DNA of 6,996 bases from NCBI GenBank assembly GCA_964450345.1, contig CAYVEL010000031.1, positions 1 to 6,996 of the forward strand. Reading direction: 5' to 3'. Of this stretch, positions 1-4,931 are shown in pieces (position 1 is the first letter of the stretch; every line of letters starts with the position of its first letter). Position numbers and translations under genes: made by a program. The notes under the pieces were generated by a model. That model did no database searches. It saw nothing but the letters and a program-made list of their open reading frames with translations, and was not told the origin of the DNA. This stretch comes from JAPLZH01 sp964450345 (lineage in GTDB: Bacteria; Patescibacteriota; Minisyncoccia; Phycocordibacterales; PALSA-1337).

Positions 1-251
1 AAGGTGCTAATCCAAAATCAGCAGAAAAAGTAGAAAAGGTTAGAATACAGAGATACAAAGGTCTTGGAGAAATGAATGCTGAAGAACTCTGGGAAACTAC
101 TATGGACCCAGAAAATCGTATTCTAAAGAAGGTTAATATTGATGATGCACAGGAGGCTGATAAGGTATTTGATATGTTGATGGGTGATGATGTGCCAGCT
201 AGAAAACACTTCATTCAGTCTAATGCTAGATTGGCTAATTTGGACATCTAA
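1..251 (+). CDS. gyrB: DNA gyrase subunit B, C-terminal end (5' truncated by window)
   Basis: GyrB is the ATPase subunit of DNA gyrase, the type II topoisomerase that introduces negative supercoils. Only the last 82 codons are visible, read in the frame starting at base 3 and ending with TAA at 249-251. The visible part contains QRYKGLGEMN, the signature at the end of the Toprim region shared by GyrB and ParE, then ELWETTMDPENR, and the tail MGDDVPARKHFIQSNA ending in ANLDI. That tail is typical of GyrB, and I prefer GyrB to ParE for this reason, although the two families are close. The remaining roughly 550 residues lie to the left of the window. No convincing intrinsic terminator follows the stop codon, so read-through into the next region is possible. 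Confidence 0.88.
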   Translation, partial: GANPKSAEKVEKVRIQRYKGLGEMNAEELWETTMDPENRILKKVNIDDAQEADKVFDMLMGDDVPARKHFIQSNARLANLDI

Positions 252-273
252 ATCCCGAGGCATTTCTTTGCTA

Positions 274-302
274 TTTACATTTTACTCTTAATATGGTATA
301 GT
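274..302 (+). promoter_or_regulatory. Sigma70-type promoter for the 178-aa gene
   Basis: A -35 box TTTACA (274-279) and a -10 box TATAGT (297-302), each 5/6 to consensus, are separated by exactly 17 bp. Transcription would start near 309, giving a leader of about 200 nt before the ATG at 511. It lies 23 bp after the gyrB stop codon. The prediction is by eye, and AT-rich DNA gives false positives, but the spacing and both boxes are good. Confidence 0.6.
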
Positions 303-354
303 TATAAGTAGTTAGTAAAGCTCTTTAATAATATTAAGGATCTAATTGTGCGTG

Positions 355-419
355 GTTATAGCCATAAGATATTGAAATATCGATGTTTTATGGCTGTAAC
401 TATTCACAAAATGTGAGTA
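355..419 (+). other. Two adjacent hairpins in the long 5' leader (structured RNA candidate)
   Basis: The first structure pairs 355-367 with 388-400, a 13-bp stem with one G-U pair and a GCC/GGC core (GTTATAGCCATAA against TTATGGCTGTAAC). Stacked directly on it is a 5-bp inner stem, 368-372 with 377-381, capped by a TGAA tetraloop. A 6-nt bulge (382-387) lies on the 3' side. Immediately after it, 401-408 pairs with 412-419 (8 bp, one G-U) around an AAA loop. No U-tract follows either hairpin, so they are not simple intrinsic terminators. They sit inside the leader predicted from the promoter at 274-302. The G-U pair is compatible with selection on RNA, but a single sequence cannot show this. 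I do not recognise a known riboswitch or small-RNA family. Confidence 0.45.
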
Positions 420-448
420 TTGCAAATAAACCAAAACCTCAACAAAAA

Positions 449-498
449 GGTCCGTTAAAAATATTTACATGAAATATTGTCGATATTTTTAACTGACC
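449..498 (+). other. Long hairpin just upstream of the 178-aa gene start
   Basis: Positions 454-464 (GTTAAAAATAT) pair perfectly with 483-493 (11 bp). After one C/T mismatch the stem continues outward with GGTC (449-452) against GACC (495-498). The loop is 465-482. The structure ends 12 nt before the ATG at 511 and would occupy the place where a ribosome normally loads, so it could control translation. As DNA it could equally be an inverted-repeat protein binding site. It is not followed by a U-tract, so a terminator role is unlikely. Confidence 0.45.
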
Positions 499-510
499 AC
501 AGCTCTTAAT

Positions 511-1047
511 ATGAAGACTAAATCTAAAGAAACATCCTATACTCCCGTGAGTCCTAATCGTCTCGCTGAGATTAAAGAGAACGCGAAAGCTGTTGGTGCT
601 ACCGTTCACGTATTCCGTAAAATCCTTGTAAAACAAGGTCTTGATTGGGAAGAATCGTTGAGCTTTGCTGGCTCACCATTTCCCGGCATCGAAAATCCAA
701 AATTCGGTGATAAATACAAGACCAACTCGAAAGAGGAGTTGTTTAAGGATATTATCCTTTTTAAACTCAGTGGCGGTTGGAACAAGGCTATTCATCTCGG
801 AAGTTCTGTGAAGTTGAAGAACACAAATCCAAGAGATGTATTTGCGATAAGTGGACAATGTCCAAATTTTGGTGAAATACTAGAGAATGCCGCAGAGTGT
901 GTAGAGATAGTTTCTACCACTAAAACCGGTTTTGAAGGTATGACGCTGACATGTCTTGTTCATTCATCTGATCCTGTCCGTGGTGCTGCGGTTGCACGTA
1001 TTGATAGCCTCAATAAACCACACACATGGTTTGCTTTTACCAACTAA
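511..1047 (+). CDS. Uncharacterised 178-residue protein
   Basis: I do not recognise this protein and give it no function. It has 178 residues, no signal peptide and no membrane segment, so it is probably cytoplasmic. The first 50 or so residues are charged and predicted helical (NRLAEIKENAKAVGA, then HVFRKILVKQG). The second half has alternating hydrophobic stretches suggesting beta strands, with cysteines at 116 (QCPNF), 129 (AECVEI) and 148 (LTCLVH). It ends KPHTWFAFTN. The ATG at 511 is the only sensible start: an in-frame TAA at 490-492 closes the frame upstream. No Shine-Dalgarno motif precedes it. Four of five arginines are CGT, whereas its neighbours mostly use AGA, which may mean higher expression or a different origin. 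It appears monocistronic, with its own promoter (274-302), a structured leader and a terminator (1060-1085). Confidence 0.8.
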   Translation: MKTKSKETSYTPVSPNRLAEIKENAKAVGATVHVFRKILVKQGLDWEESLSFAGSPFPGIENPKFGDKYKTNSKEELFKDIILFKLSGGWNKAIHLGSSVKLKNTNPRDVFAISGQCPNFGEILENAAECVEIVSTTKTGFEGMTLTCLVHSSDPVRGAAVARIDSLNKPHTWFAFTN

Positions 1048-1059
1048 AAACAAGCTCAA

Positions 1060-1085
1060 AAACCCCCGCCTTCAAGCGGGGGTTT
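1060..1085 (+). terminator. Intrinsic terminator of the 178-aa gene
   Basis: A perfect 10-bp stem (1060-1069 with 1076-1085, core CCCCCGC/GCGGGGG) has the 6-nt loop CTTCAA. It starts 13 nt after the stop codon at 1047. The U-tract is short (TTTATTAATAT), but the GC-rich stem makes termination convincing. It separates this gene from the promoter at 1134. Confidence 0.88.
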
Positions 1086-1133
1086 ATTAATATAATATTT
1101 AAAATAGCCAATTAAATAAGGGTTATTTTGCTA

Positions 1134-1162
1134 TTGACTAATCTATATATTTAATATATAAT
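1134..1162 (+). promoter_or_regulatory. Strong sigma70-type promoter giving a leaderless mRNA
   Basis: A -35 box TTGACT (1134-1139, 5/6), a 17-bp spacer and a perfect -10 box TATAAT (1157-1162) form the best promoter in the window. With the usual distance from the -10 box, transcription starts at about 1169-1171, which is 1 to 3 nt before or directly at the ATG at 1172. The transcript would therefore have essentially no 5' untranslated region. Confidence 0.8.
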
Positions 1163-1171
1163 AGTATTGTT

Positions 1172-2764
1172 ATGCAAAATACCATTAAAACAGCTATATA
1201 TTCTATTGCCATACTTATATCAATCATGGCGATTTTCCCTAATAAGGCACATGCCAGCAATTGGTATGACCCTCTTTGTTTAATCTCATCATGTGGAGGA
1301 GGTTCATCAAACAACAACAATAATAATAACAATTCAAATCCTTTGGTTGTTAGTTGTAATACTTCTGCAAACTCAGTAGAGACAGGAGAAACAGTTACAT
1401 GGAGAGCTACAGCTTCTGGTGGAAATAATAGATACTCTTATGTCTGGGAAGGTTCAGAAGGACTTTCTGGAACTCAGAGTTATGTATATAAGTCATATAA
1501 TAATTCTGGTACTAAAACAGGTAGAGTTACTGTAACTTCAGGTAATCAGGTTGTAACTAAAGCATGTTCAGATGTTTCAGTAACATATGCTTCAACAGAC
1601 AATAATAATGACAATGGTTACGATGATTTAAATGTAAGTTGTCATGTATCTGACGATCGTGTTGAAATCGGAGACTCAGTTACATGGAGAGCTACTGTAT
1701 CAGGAGGTACAGGTAGTTATCGTTATGATTGGTCAGGTTCAGAAGGACTAGACGGTAATTCAAAAACAGAAACTATTGAATACGATAGAACTGGTACTAA
1801 AACTGCTGAAGTTACTGTAACTTCAGGTAGTCAGACTGTAACAGAGGAATGTTCCGATGATGTTAGAGTTTATTCTAATGGTTCTTATAATGATGATTAT
1901 TATTATAATGACAATAATTACTATAATAATTCTATGTATTATTGGGAGAATAACTATAGCCAGCTAAAGGCTTCATGTTATCCAAGTAATACAAATGTAG
2001 ACGTTGGTGATTCTATTACATGGAGAGCTACTGTTTCTGGTGGTGACGGTGATTATTCTTATAACTGGACTGGTTCTGATTCTCTAAGAAGCAGATCTTC
2101 ACAGGCTTCAGTTAGATATAATTCTTCAGGAAATAAAGGTGTTACTTTAAGAATCAATTCTGGTGATGGTCAGACAATTACTCGTGATTGTGGAACTGTA
2201 AGCGTTAAGGGTGATGATACTTATTCTTATAACAATACTTATAATAATAATTACAACAATACTTATGCTTACGGAAGTGCTTTAACAGCTTCATGTTATC
2301 CAAGTACAAACTCAGCTCGTGTAGGTCAGTCTGTTAGCTGGGGTGCAGCTGCTACTGGTGGTAATGGTATCTATACATACACTTGGGGTGGAGTAGATGG
2401 AGTAACAGGTTATGCTAGCGATATATTTAAGGCATACACTTATGCTGGTAATAAGACCGCTTATGTTACAGTAACTTCAGGTGGAAATTCAGTTACAGCT
2501 CAGTGTTCATCAGGAATCTACGTATCTAACAGTGGTAATGGTTCAGGAACTGGAACAGGTGTTAAATCTTCAGATACTAAGGTAGATGGGGGTACAACAG
2601 CTAGTTCTAACTCAAGTACTAAATACACTGCAAACTCAAGACTTTCAGCGGCTGCAGCTTATGCATTAGATCATATTCCATGGGGAGTTATATCTTGGTT
2701 ACTAGTATTTATACTAATCTGTATAATTATCTACTTAACTCTATATAGACATAAGGCTAAGTAA
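1172..2764 (+). CDS. Secreted, membrane-anchored protein with four Ig-like repeats
   Basis: This is a 530-residue surface protein of unknown ligand. Residues 1-28 look like a Sec signal peptide: a basic start, a hydrophobic core (AIYSIAILISIMAIF), then NKAHA before the likely cleavage site. A short Cys/Gly region and an Asn run (47-54) follow. Four beta-sandwich-like repeats lie at about 58-139, 152-234, 265-346 and 370-451, sharing the pattern SC...VGDSVTWRATVSGG...Y.Y.W.GS...VTVTSG..VT..C. Each has two cysteines 70-71 residues apart (62/132, 157/227, 269/340, 374/445), suggesting one disulfide per domain as in Ig folds. Linkers are rich in Asn, Tyr, Asp and Ser (235-264 and 347-369). A Ser/Thr/Gly stalk (452-488) leads to a single membrane helix (about 504-523) and a basic tail (YRHKAK). 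The expected topology is outside-facing with a C-terminal anchor. Adhesion or surface-layer support is inference only. Confidence 0.87.
   Translation: MQNTIKTAIYSIAILISIMAIFPNKAHASNWYDPLCLISSCGGGSSNNNNNNNNSNPLVVSCNTSANSVETGETVTWRATASGGNNRYSYVWEGSEGLSGTQSYVYKSYNNSGTKTGRVTVTSGNQVVTKACSDVSVTYASTDNNNDNGYDDLNVSCHVSDDRVEIGDSVTWRATVSGGTGSYRYDWSGSEGLDGNSKTETIEYDRTGTKTAEVTVTSGSQTVTEECSDDVRVYSNGSYNDDYYYNDNNYYNNSMYYWENNYSQLKASCYPSNTNVDVGDSITWRATVSGGDGDYSYNWTGSDSLRSRSSQASVRYNSSGNKGVTLRINSGDGQTITRDCGTVSVKGDDTYSYNNTYNNNYNNTYAYGSALTASCYPSTNSARVGQSVSWGAAATGGNGIYTYTWGGVDGVTGYASDIFKAYTYAGNKTAYVTVTSGGNSVTAQCSSGIYVSNSGNGSGTGTGVKSSDTKVDGGTTASSNSSTKYTANSRLSAAAAYALDHIPWGVISWLLVFILICIIIYLTLYRHKAK
1343..2524 (+). repeat. 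Four tandem Ig-like domain repeats (within the surface protein gene)
   Basis: The repeat units are at about 1343-1588, 1625-1873, 1964-2209 and 2279-2524, each 82-83 codons long. Units 1-3 share the nucleotide string TTACATGGAGAGCTAC, encoding the TWRAT motif, which suggests they derive from one another relatively recently. Unit 4 is more diverged there (SVSWGAAATGG in place of TVTWRATVSGG). The linkers between units differ in length and sequence. Confidence 0.8.
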
Positions 2765-2775
2765 AATTTAAATAA

Positions 2776-2816
2776 GCCAAAAATAAAACCCGCGTTGAGC
2801 GGGTTTTATTTTTGGC
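2776..2816. terminator. Bidirectional terminator between the surface protein gene and thrS
   Basis: A perfect 18-bp inverted repeat (2776-2793 with 2799-2816) with the 5-nt loop GTTGA lies in the 72-bp gap between two convergent genes. The CCCGC/GCGGG core is flanked by A-rich and T-rich arms, so the hairpin has a T-rich arm whichever strand is transcribed. Downstream on the plus strand there is a T-rich stretch (AGCTTTTTTAATTATTTTTT). It can serve both genes. Confidence 0.9.
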
Positions 2817-2836
2817 GATTAGATTAGCTTTTTTAA

Positions 2837-4579
2837 TTATTTTTTATTAGCGATCTCTGCCTGAAGTCTATTTTTAACTTCTTCGGCAGTCATCTGACCG
2901 ATAGCTCCTGCGTCACGACTTTCTAGAGTGACTACACCTTTTTCCATATCTTTGTCACCGATAATAATAGTGTATGGAATTAGCATGGTTTTAGCTTCGC
3001 GTATTTTCTTTCCGAAATTAGCATCACTTAGATCTGCTTCTGCACGAATACCTACTGACTGAAGTAGAGAAGCTACTTCTTTAGCTTTTTCTATATTACT
3101 TTCTCTTACAGGAACAACTTTAACTTGAGAAGGAGATAGCCATAGAGGAAGTTTTCCAGCTGTGTGTTCTATTAGAATTGAAAGGAATCTTTCGATTGAA
3201 CCCATTATCGCTGCATGAATCATTACGATACGTTCTCTTTCGTTCTTTTCATTAACACATGACAGGTCGAATCTTTCAGGCATATTCATATCTAATTGAA
3301 TTGTAGCGACTTGCCATTCTCTTCCAATAGCGTCTTTTGCCATGAAGTCTAGCTTAGGACCATAGAATGCAGCTTCTCCGATACCTTCAAACCACTCAAC
3401 ATTTTTTTCTGTAATTATTTCTTTAAGAATATTTTCTGCACTAGCCCAACGTTCTGGATTACCAAGGAAGTTTTCTGGATGAGCTGGATCGTGACTTGAT
3501 AGTCTGACTTTTAGATTAAATCCGAAAGTAGGATAGAAAGTATGAATAATATCCCAGATCTTTAGAAATTCTTCTTTTACTTGTGACATTCTGCAGAATA
3601 CATGAGCATCATCCTGAGCGAAAGCTCTCACTCTAGATAGACCAGAAAGTTCTCCAGTCTGCTCGTCTCTGTAACAAGTCGTGGTATTAGCGTATCTCTG
3701 AGGAAGTTCCTTGTAGCTCCACATTTTTCTAGCATAAATTTGAGTGTGGTGAGGGCAGTTCATCGGCTTCATAGCAAATTCATGACCTTCACGAGTTTTG
3801 ATTTTGAACAAGCTATCTTCGTATTTTTCCCAGTGACCACTGGTTATGTATAATTCCTTTTTTGTAATATGAGGAATTTCTACTTTTTGATAACCCGCCT
3901 TGTTTCTAAGTTCCCAAACGAATCCATCTAATAGATGTCTGATCATTGTTCCTCTAGGAGTCCAAAGGGGAAGTCCACTACCCACAAGTTCTGAGAATAC
4001 AAAAATGTCTAAGTCTCTACCAAGTTTTTTGTGATCTCTCTTTTCTGCTTCTGCTATTCTATTCTCATATTCTGTTAGAGCTTCTTTTGATTCAAAAGCT
4101 AAACCATATATTCTGGTTAGCATTTTATTCTTTTCATCACCACGCCAGTATGCGCCAGCGATTCTAGAAAGTTTCCAAGCCTGAGAGTCAATTTCTTTCA
4201 TGCTCTCTGTGTGACCTCCGCGACAAAGATCTGTAAATTCTCCACTCTTATAGAAAGTGATTTTTTCGCCTTTTGATTTAATTTCATTAATTAATTCTTT
4301 CTTGTACTCGTTCGAATCAAAAGCTTTAATTGCTTCTTCATAAGTTTTTTCTGTTGCTTCAAAACTCTTCCAGCTTTTTATAGTCTCTCTCATCTTCTGT
4401 TCAATCTTTCCTAAATCTTTTTCTGTGATTGGAGTAGCGAATTCGAAGTCATAATAGAAACCATTATCTATAGCAGGACCAATTGTATTTTTTGTTCCTG
4501 GATATAAATCTAAGACAGCGCTCGCAAGTAAATGGGCGAGAGAATGTCTGATTTTTTCAATTTGTGATAACTCTTTCAT
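2837..4579 (-). CDS. thrS: Threonyl-tRNA synthetase, short form without TGS domain
   Basis: ThrRS joins threonine to tRNA-Thr using ATP. The protein has 580 residues against about 640 in E. coli, and starts directly at the editing region, so the N-terminal TGS domain is missing. The editing domain (about 8-175) keeps its metal-site residues H12, H16 (RHSLAHLL), C119 and H123 (LCRGGH). The class II catalytic core (about 185-470) keeps the zinc ligands C275 (MNCPHH), H326 (DDAHVF) and H455 (MIHAA), the motif 2 arginine R304 (CYRDE) and the motif 3 arginine R464 (GSIERF). The anticodon-binding domain is about 480-575. The residue after H455 is Ala where E. coli has Arg, an oddity of unknown effect. 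The ATG at 4579 gives the expected N-terminus, and no Shine-Dalgarno motif precedes it. Expression should be controlled by the T-box leader upstream. The gene is convergent with the Ig-like gene and divergent from the pilins. Confidence 0.97.
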   Translation of the reverse strand: MKELSQIEKIRHSLAHLLASAVLDLYPGTKNTIGPAIDNGFYYDFEFATPITEKDLGKIEQKMRETIKSWKSFEATEKTYEEAIKAFDSNEYKKELINEIKSKGEKITFYKSGEFTDLCRGGHTESMKEIDSQAWKLSRIAGAYWRGDEKNKMLTRIYGLAFESKEALTEYENRIAEAEKRDHKKLGRDLDIFVFSELVGSGLPLWTPRGTMIRHLLDGFVWELRNKAGYQKVEIPHITKKELYITSGHWEKYEDSLFKIKTREGHEFAMKPMNCPHHTQIYARKMWSYKELPQRYANTTTCYRDEQTGELSGLSRVRAFAQDDAHVFCRMSQVKEEFLKIWDIIHTFYPTFGFNLKVRLSSHDPAHPENFLGNPERWASAENILKEIITEKNVEWFEGIGEAAFYGPKLDFMAKDAIGREWQVATIQLDMNMPERFDLSCVNEKNERERIVMIHAAIMGSIERFLSILIEHTAGKLPLWLSPSQVKVVPVRESNIEKAKEVASLLQSVGIRAEADLSDANFGKKIREAKTMLIPYTIIIGDKDMEKGVVTLESRDAGAIGQMTAEEVKNRLQAEIANKK

Positions 4580-4670
4580 TTTATTTTTATTAATTTTTAA
4601 GCTTTTCAGCTCGTCTTAAAATTTAAATTAATTAAATTTCTTGTTTAATTTTATTTCGGACAAATTAAAG

Positions 4671-4712
4671 CGCCCGAGAAAAACATAAAAAACCTTATGT
4701 TTTTCTCGGGCG
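4671..4712 (-). terminator. Attenuator terminator of the thrS T-box leader
   Basis: An uninterrupted 18-bp stem pairs 4671-4688 with 4695-4712 around a 6-nt loop. On the minus strand its 5' arm begins CGCCCGAG, which overlaps the 3' arm of the antiterminator (4705-4713). The sequence after it on the minus strand is CTTTAATTTG, only moderately U-rich, but the T-rich stem arm and the T-box context support termination. Confidence 0.85.
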
Positions 4713-4735
4713 GTTCAATCCGCGGTTCCACCGAG
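4705..4735 (-). promoter_or_regulatory. T-box antiterminator element
   Basis: The fold is canonical on the minus strand: a 5-bp helix CTCGG (4735-4731) with CCGAG (4709-4705), the 7-nt bulge TGGAACC (4730-4724) that receives the tRNA acceptor end, a 4-bp helix GCGG (4723-4720) with CCGC (4713-4710), and the loop ATTGAA. The bulge begins TGGA. In known T-boxes TGGN pairs with the tRNA NCCA end, with N matching the discriminator base, so a tRNA-Thr with U at position 73 is predicted. The 3' arm is shared with the terminator, making the two folds mutually exclusive. Confidence 0.88.
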
Positions 4736-4840
4736 ATTTCATATTTAAAACTATCTAAATATGACGCTTTATTGTTTAGGATTAGGGCTTTTGGCCGTTA
4801 TTACTCCTGTTTGGTAGACAGGACAATCTCCTTTAAGATA

Positions 4841-4868
4841 ATGATACTTTATTGTATTTATAAGTCAA
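4841..4868 (-). promoter_or_regulatory. Promoter of thrS leader
   Basis: On the minus strand, TTGACT (4868-4863, 5/6) and TATCAT (4846-4841, 5/6) are 16 bp apart. The predicted start near 4834 lies just before the first hairpin of the T-box leader, so position and function agree. The promoter is in the divergent region shared with the pilin genes. Confidence 0.68.
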
Positions 4869-4872
4869 TTTA

Positions 4873-4891
4873 TAGATATTAGAAATATCTA
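4873..4891. repeat. 19-bp palindrome in the thrS/pilin divergent region
   Basis: TAGATATTAGAAATATCTA has 8-bp perfect arms around an AGA centre. It starts 4 bp upstream of the thrS -35 box and lies 41 bp before the pilin start. It could be a repressor or activator operator, but the sequence is AT-only apart from its G/C pairs, and no regulator gene is seen in the window. Confidence 0.35.
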
Positions 4892-4921
4892 CTGGATATT
4901 TTCTCATAACTCTGTCACAAT

Positions 4922-4927
4922 TATAGT
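4922..4927 (+). promoter_or_regulatory. Possible -10 box of the pilin pair
   Basis: TATAGT (5/6 to consensus) ends 4 nt before the pilin ATG at 4932. No acceptable -35 box lies 16-18 bp upstream. If it is used, the mRNA would start at or after the ATG, which is too tight to be comfortable. The same bases belong to the 12-bp sequence repeated before the second pilin gene, where they sit in the end of a coding region. This is therefore a weak candidate only. Confidence 0.25.
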
Positions 4928-4931
4928 AATT

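Larger units (their letters stand above)
4671..4834 (-). promoter_or_regulatory. T-box riboswitch of thrS (tRNA-Thr sensing leader)
   Basis: T-box leaders bind a tRNA. When the tRNA is uncharged its 3' end pairs with the antiterminator bulge and transcription continues. On the minus strand GGTGGAACCGCG (4733-4722) matches the conserved T-box sequence. In 5'-3' leader order I see: a hairpin TCCTGT/ACAGGA (4823-4818 with 4810-4805) with the 7-nt loop CTACCAA holding the Thr codon ACC; a small GGC/GCC hairpin near 4796-4786; an 8-bp stem III candidate (4763-4756 with 4747-4740); the antiterminator (4735-4705); and the terminator (4712-4671). Only about 100 nt precede the antiterminator, less than a standard T-box with a full Stem I. 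The specifier codon assignment is tentative. After the terminator, 4670-4580 is AT-rich leader with one AGCT-GAAA-AGCT mini-hairpin and nothing else I recognise. Confidence 0.85.

Noticed and set aside
383..472. 29-codon plus-strand small ORF (ATG at 383, TGA at 470-472)
   Set aside because: It starts inside the large hairpin, has no ribosome binding site and ends in the next hairpin loop. A leader peptide cannot be excluded, but nothing beyond chance supports it.
439..636. 65-codon minus-strand open frame
   Set aside because: It overlaps the start of the 178-aa gene and the upstream hairpin; it looks like a shadow frame with no start signal or recognisable content.
673..858. 61-codon minus-strand open frame
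   Set aside because: Fully inside the 178-aa coding region on the opposite strand, a shadow of that gene.
1138..1332. 64-codon minus-strand frame beginning with a leucine run
   Set aside because: It is the antisense of the signal peptide and the Asn-repeat codons of the Ig-like gene and covers its promoter.
1311..1336. AAC/AAT run as a phase-variable microsatellite
   Set aside because: It encodes eight consecutive Asn with mixed codons. The repeat unit is three bases, so length changes would not shift the frame, and an on/off switch is not supported.
4600..4611. AGCT-GAAA-AGCT mini-hairpin in the thrS leader as a regulatory element
   Set aside because: Only 4 bp of stem; the GNRA-type loop is suggestive but not enough by itself.
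4697..4882. 61-codon plus-strand open frame between thrS and the pilins
   Set aside because: It lies over the thrS terminator, antiterminator and promoter on the opposite strand, has no ribosome binding site, and its translation is not protein-like.
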